Below, one piece after another: positions 6,759 through 7,848 of a stretch of DNA of 7,848 nt. Under the pieces are notes generated by a model. It saw only the letters and a program-made list of their open reading frames with translations. It was not told the DNA's origin and did not search any database. Each line of letters opens with the position of its first letter. Within the stretch, counting starts at the first letter, position 1. The DNA comes from Hydrogenophaga sp. (lineage in GTDB: Bacteria; Pseudomonadota; Gammaproteobacteria; Burkholderiales; Burkholderiaceae_C). The translations under genes and the position numbers were made by a program. Where the stretch lies: NCBI GenBank assembly GCA_011390855.1, contig JAABRN010000519.1, forward strand, positions 1-7,848, in the 5' to 3' direction.

Positions 6759-7848
6759 ATGACTGTTCGCACGCGCTTCGCACCATCACCCACCGGGTTC
6801 ATCCATCTCGGCAACATCCGCTCGGCGCTGTACCCCTGGGCGTTCGCGCGCTCCACCGGCGGCGCCTTCATTCTGCGCATTGAAGACACCGATCTTGAGC
6901 GGTCATCTCAGGCTGCCGTCGATGTGATCATCGAAGGCATGAAGTGGCTTGGTCTCGATCACGACGAAGGCCCGTTTTATCAGATGCAGCGCATGGACCG
7001 GTACAAGGCCGTGCTGGCCGACATGGTGACCGCTGGTCTGGTGTACCCCTGCTACATGAGCGTGGCCGAACTCGATGCATTGCGTGAGCGCCAGATGGCT
7101 GCCAAGGAAAAGCCGCGTTACGACGGCACCTGGCGGCCGGAGGCTGGCAAGACCTTGCCTTCCGTTCCTGAAGGCGTGAAACCCGTGATGCGTTTCAAGA
7201 ACCCGCAGGGCGGCGTCGTGGCTTGGGAAGACAAGGTCAAAGGCCGCATCGAGATCAGCAACGACGAACTCGACGACTTGGTCATCGCGAGGCCCGACGG
7301 CACGCCCACCTACAACTTCTGCGTGGTCGTCGACGACATCGACATGGCCATCACGCACGTGATCCGTGGCGACGACCATGTGAACAACACGCCGCGTCAG
7401 ATCAACATCTTCCGCGCGCTCGGCAAAGAGCCACCCATTTACGCCCACCTGCCTACCGTGCTGAACGAGCAGGGCGAAAAGATGAGCAAGCGCAACGGTG
7501 CCAAGCCTGTGACCCAGTACCGCGACGAAGGCTACCTGCCCGACGCCATGGTGAACTACCTGGCGCGCCTGGGCTGGAGCCACGGCGACGACGAACTCTT
7601 CAGCCGTGCACAGTTCCTCGAGTGGTTCAACCTTGACCACCTGGGCCGCAGCGCAGCGCAGTTTGACGAAGCCAAGTTGCGCTGGGTGAATGCCCAACAC
7701 CTCAAGGCGATGGACGACGGGGCACTTGCTGCAGTCGTGACAGAGCTTCTTGCAAAGCGCGGGCTGATTGCAGATGACCGCATTGGCCGCATTTGTGGTC
7801 TCTTCAAGGATCGCTGCGACACCACGGTGGCTCTTGCAGACTGGGCCG
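6759..7848 (+). CDS. gltX: Glutamyl-tRNA synthetase, catalytic part (runs off right edge)
   Basis: GltX charges tRNA-Glu with glutamate, a class I aminoacyl-tRNA synthetase. In total 363 codons are readable of an expected 460-470, so the C-terminal anticodon-binding end is cut by the window. Marks seen are [18 protein letters not shown] (4-21), where HLGN (16-19) is the HIGH-class signature, [11 protein letters not shown] (39-49), [31 protein letters not shown] (184-214), LPTVL (231-235) and KMSKRNG (241-247). Zinc ligands of the E. coli enzyme (Cys98, Cys100, Cys125, His127) are not kept: Cys98 remains but position 100 is Met, and no Cys or His occurs from 101 to 187. The ATG lies one base after the metZ stop (TGACATG) without a Shine-Dalgarno, suggesting translation coupled to metZ. 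The absence of an internal stop shows an intact reading frame to the edge. Confidence 0.97.
   Translation, partial: MTVRTRFAPSPTGFIHLGNIRSALYPWAFARSTGGAFILRIEDTDLERSSQAAVDVIIEGMKWLGLDHDEGPFYQMQRMDRYKAVLADMVTAGLVYPCYMSVAELDALRERQMAAKEKPRYDGTWRPEAGKTLPSVPEGVKPVMRFKNPQGGVVAWEDKVKGRIEISNDELDDLVIARPDGTPTYNFCVVVDDIDMAITHVIRGDDHVNNTPRQINIFRALGKEPPIYAHLPTVLNEQGEKMSKRNGAKPVTQYRDEGYLPDAMVNYLARLGWSHGDDELFSRAQFLEWFNLDHLGRSAAQFDEAKLRWVNAQHLKAMDDGALAAVVTELLAKRGLIADDRIGRICGLFKDRCDTTVALADWA

Noticed and set aside
6903..7700. Minus-strand open frame (265 codons) opposite gltX
   Set aside because: Val/His-rich antisense shadow of the conserved GltX catalytic domain, with no start signal or family motif.

Overview
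The window is 7.8 kb of dense, high-GC chromosomal DNA made almost wholly of housekeeping genes. Gene order and protein style point to a betaproteobacterium, most likely Burkholderiales and plausibly Comamonadaceae. Evidence: the folC-dedD-cvpA-purF-metZ order, the GltX motif variant HLGN, an E. coli-type (long) ArgG, and an FDTQPRP motif after the membrane anchor of the SPOR protein. The taxonomic placement is inference from recognition, not from a search.

Left block (1-1215, minus strand). Reading leftward there are three short-spaced genes. First is an ArsC/Spx-like thioredoxin-fold protein (yffB type, 859-1215). Next is the pyrimidine/purine nucleoside phosphorylase ppnP (451-768). Last is the 5' third of argG, which runs off the left edge (1-428). 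A 64-bp gap (1216-1279) separates this block from the divergent right block, so promoters for both directions probably lie in or just beyond it.

Right block (1280-7848, plus strand). Six genes follow head to tail: folC, a dedD-like SPOR protein, cvpA, purF, metZ and gltX (cut by the right edge). Gaps are 43, 79, 35, 14 and 1 bp, which suggests an operon. The folC-dedD-cvpA-purF part matches the classical gamma/betaproteobacterial cluster, where accD normally precedes folC. Here that place is taken by the divergent yffB gene. metZ after purF is the order also known from Pseudomonas.

Functionally the right block joins linked metabolism. FolC makes and polyglutamylates folates, PurF commits PRPP and glutamine to purine synthesis (which needs folate one-carbon units), and MetZ makes homocysteine (methylated by folate to methionine). 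GltX charges tRNA-Glu, using glutamate that PurF releases from glutamine. The SPOR protein belongs to cell division or septal peptidoglycan, and CvpA is an inner-membrane protein.

I found no mobile element, CRISPR array, RNA gene, phage gene or recognisable novel system. The points worth a second look are modest: absence of accD upstream of folC, a GltX that has lost its zinc-ligand pattern, and small hairpins at two operon junctions. Every stretch over 300 bp is covered by a gene.
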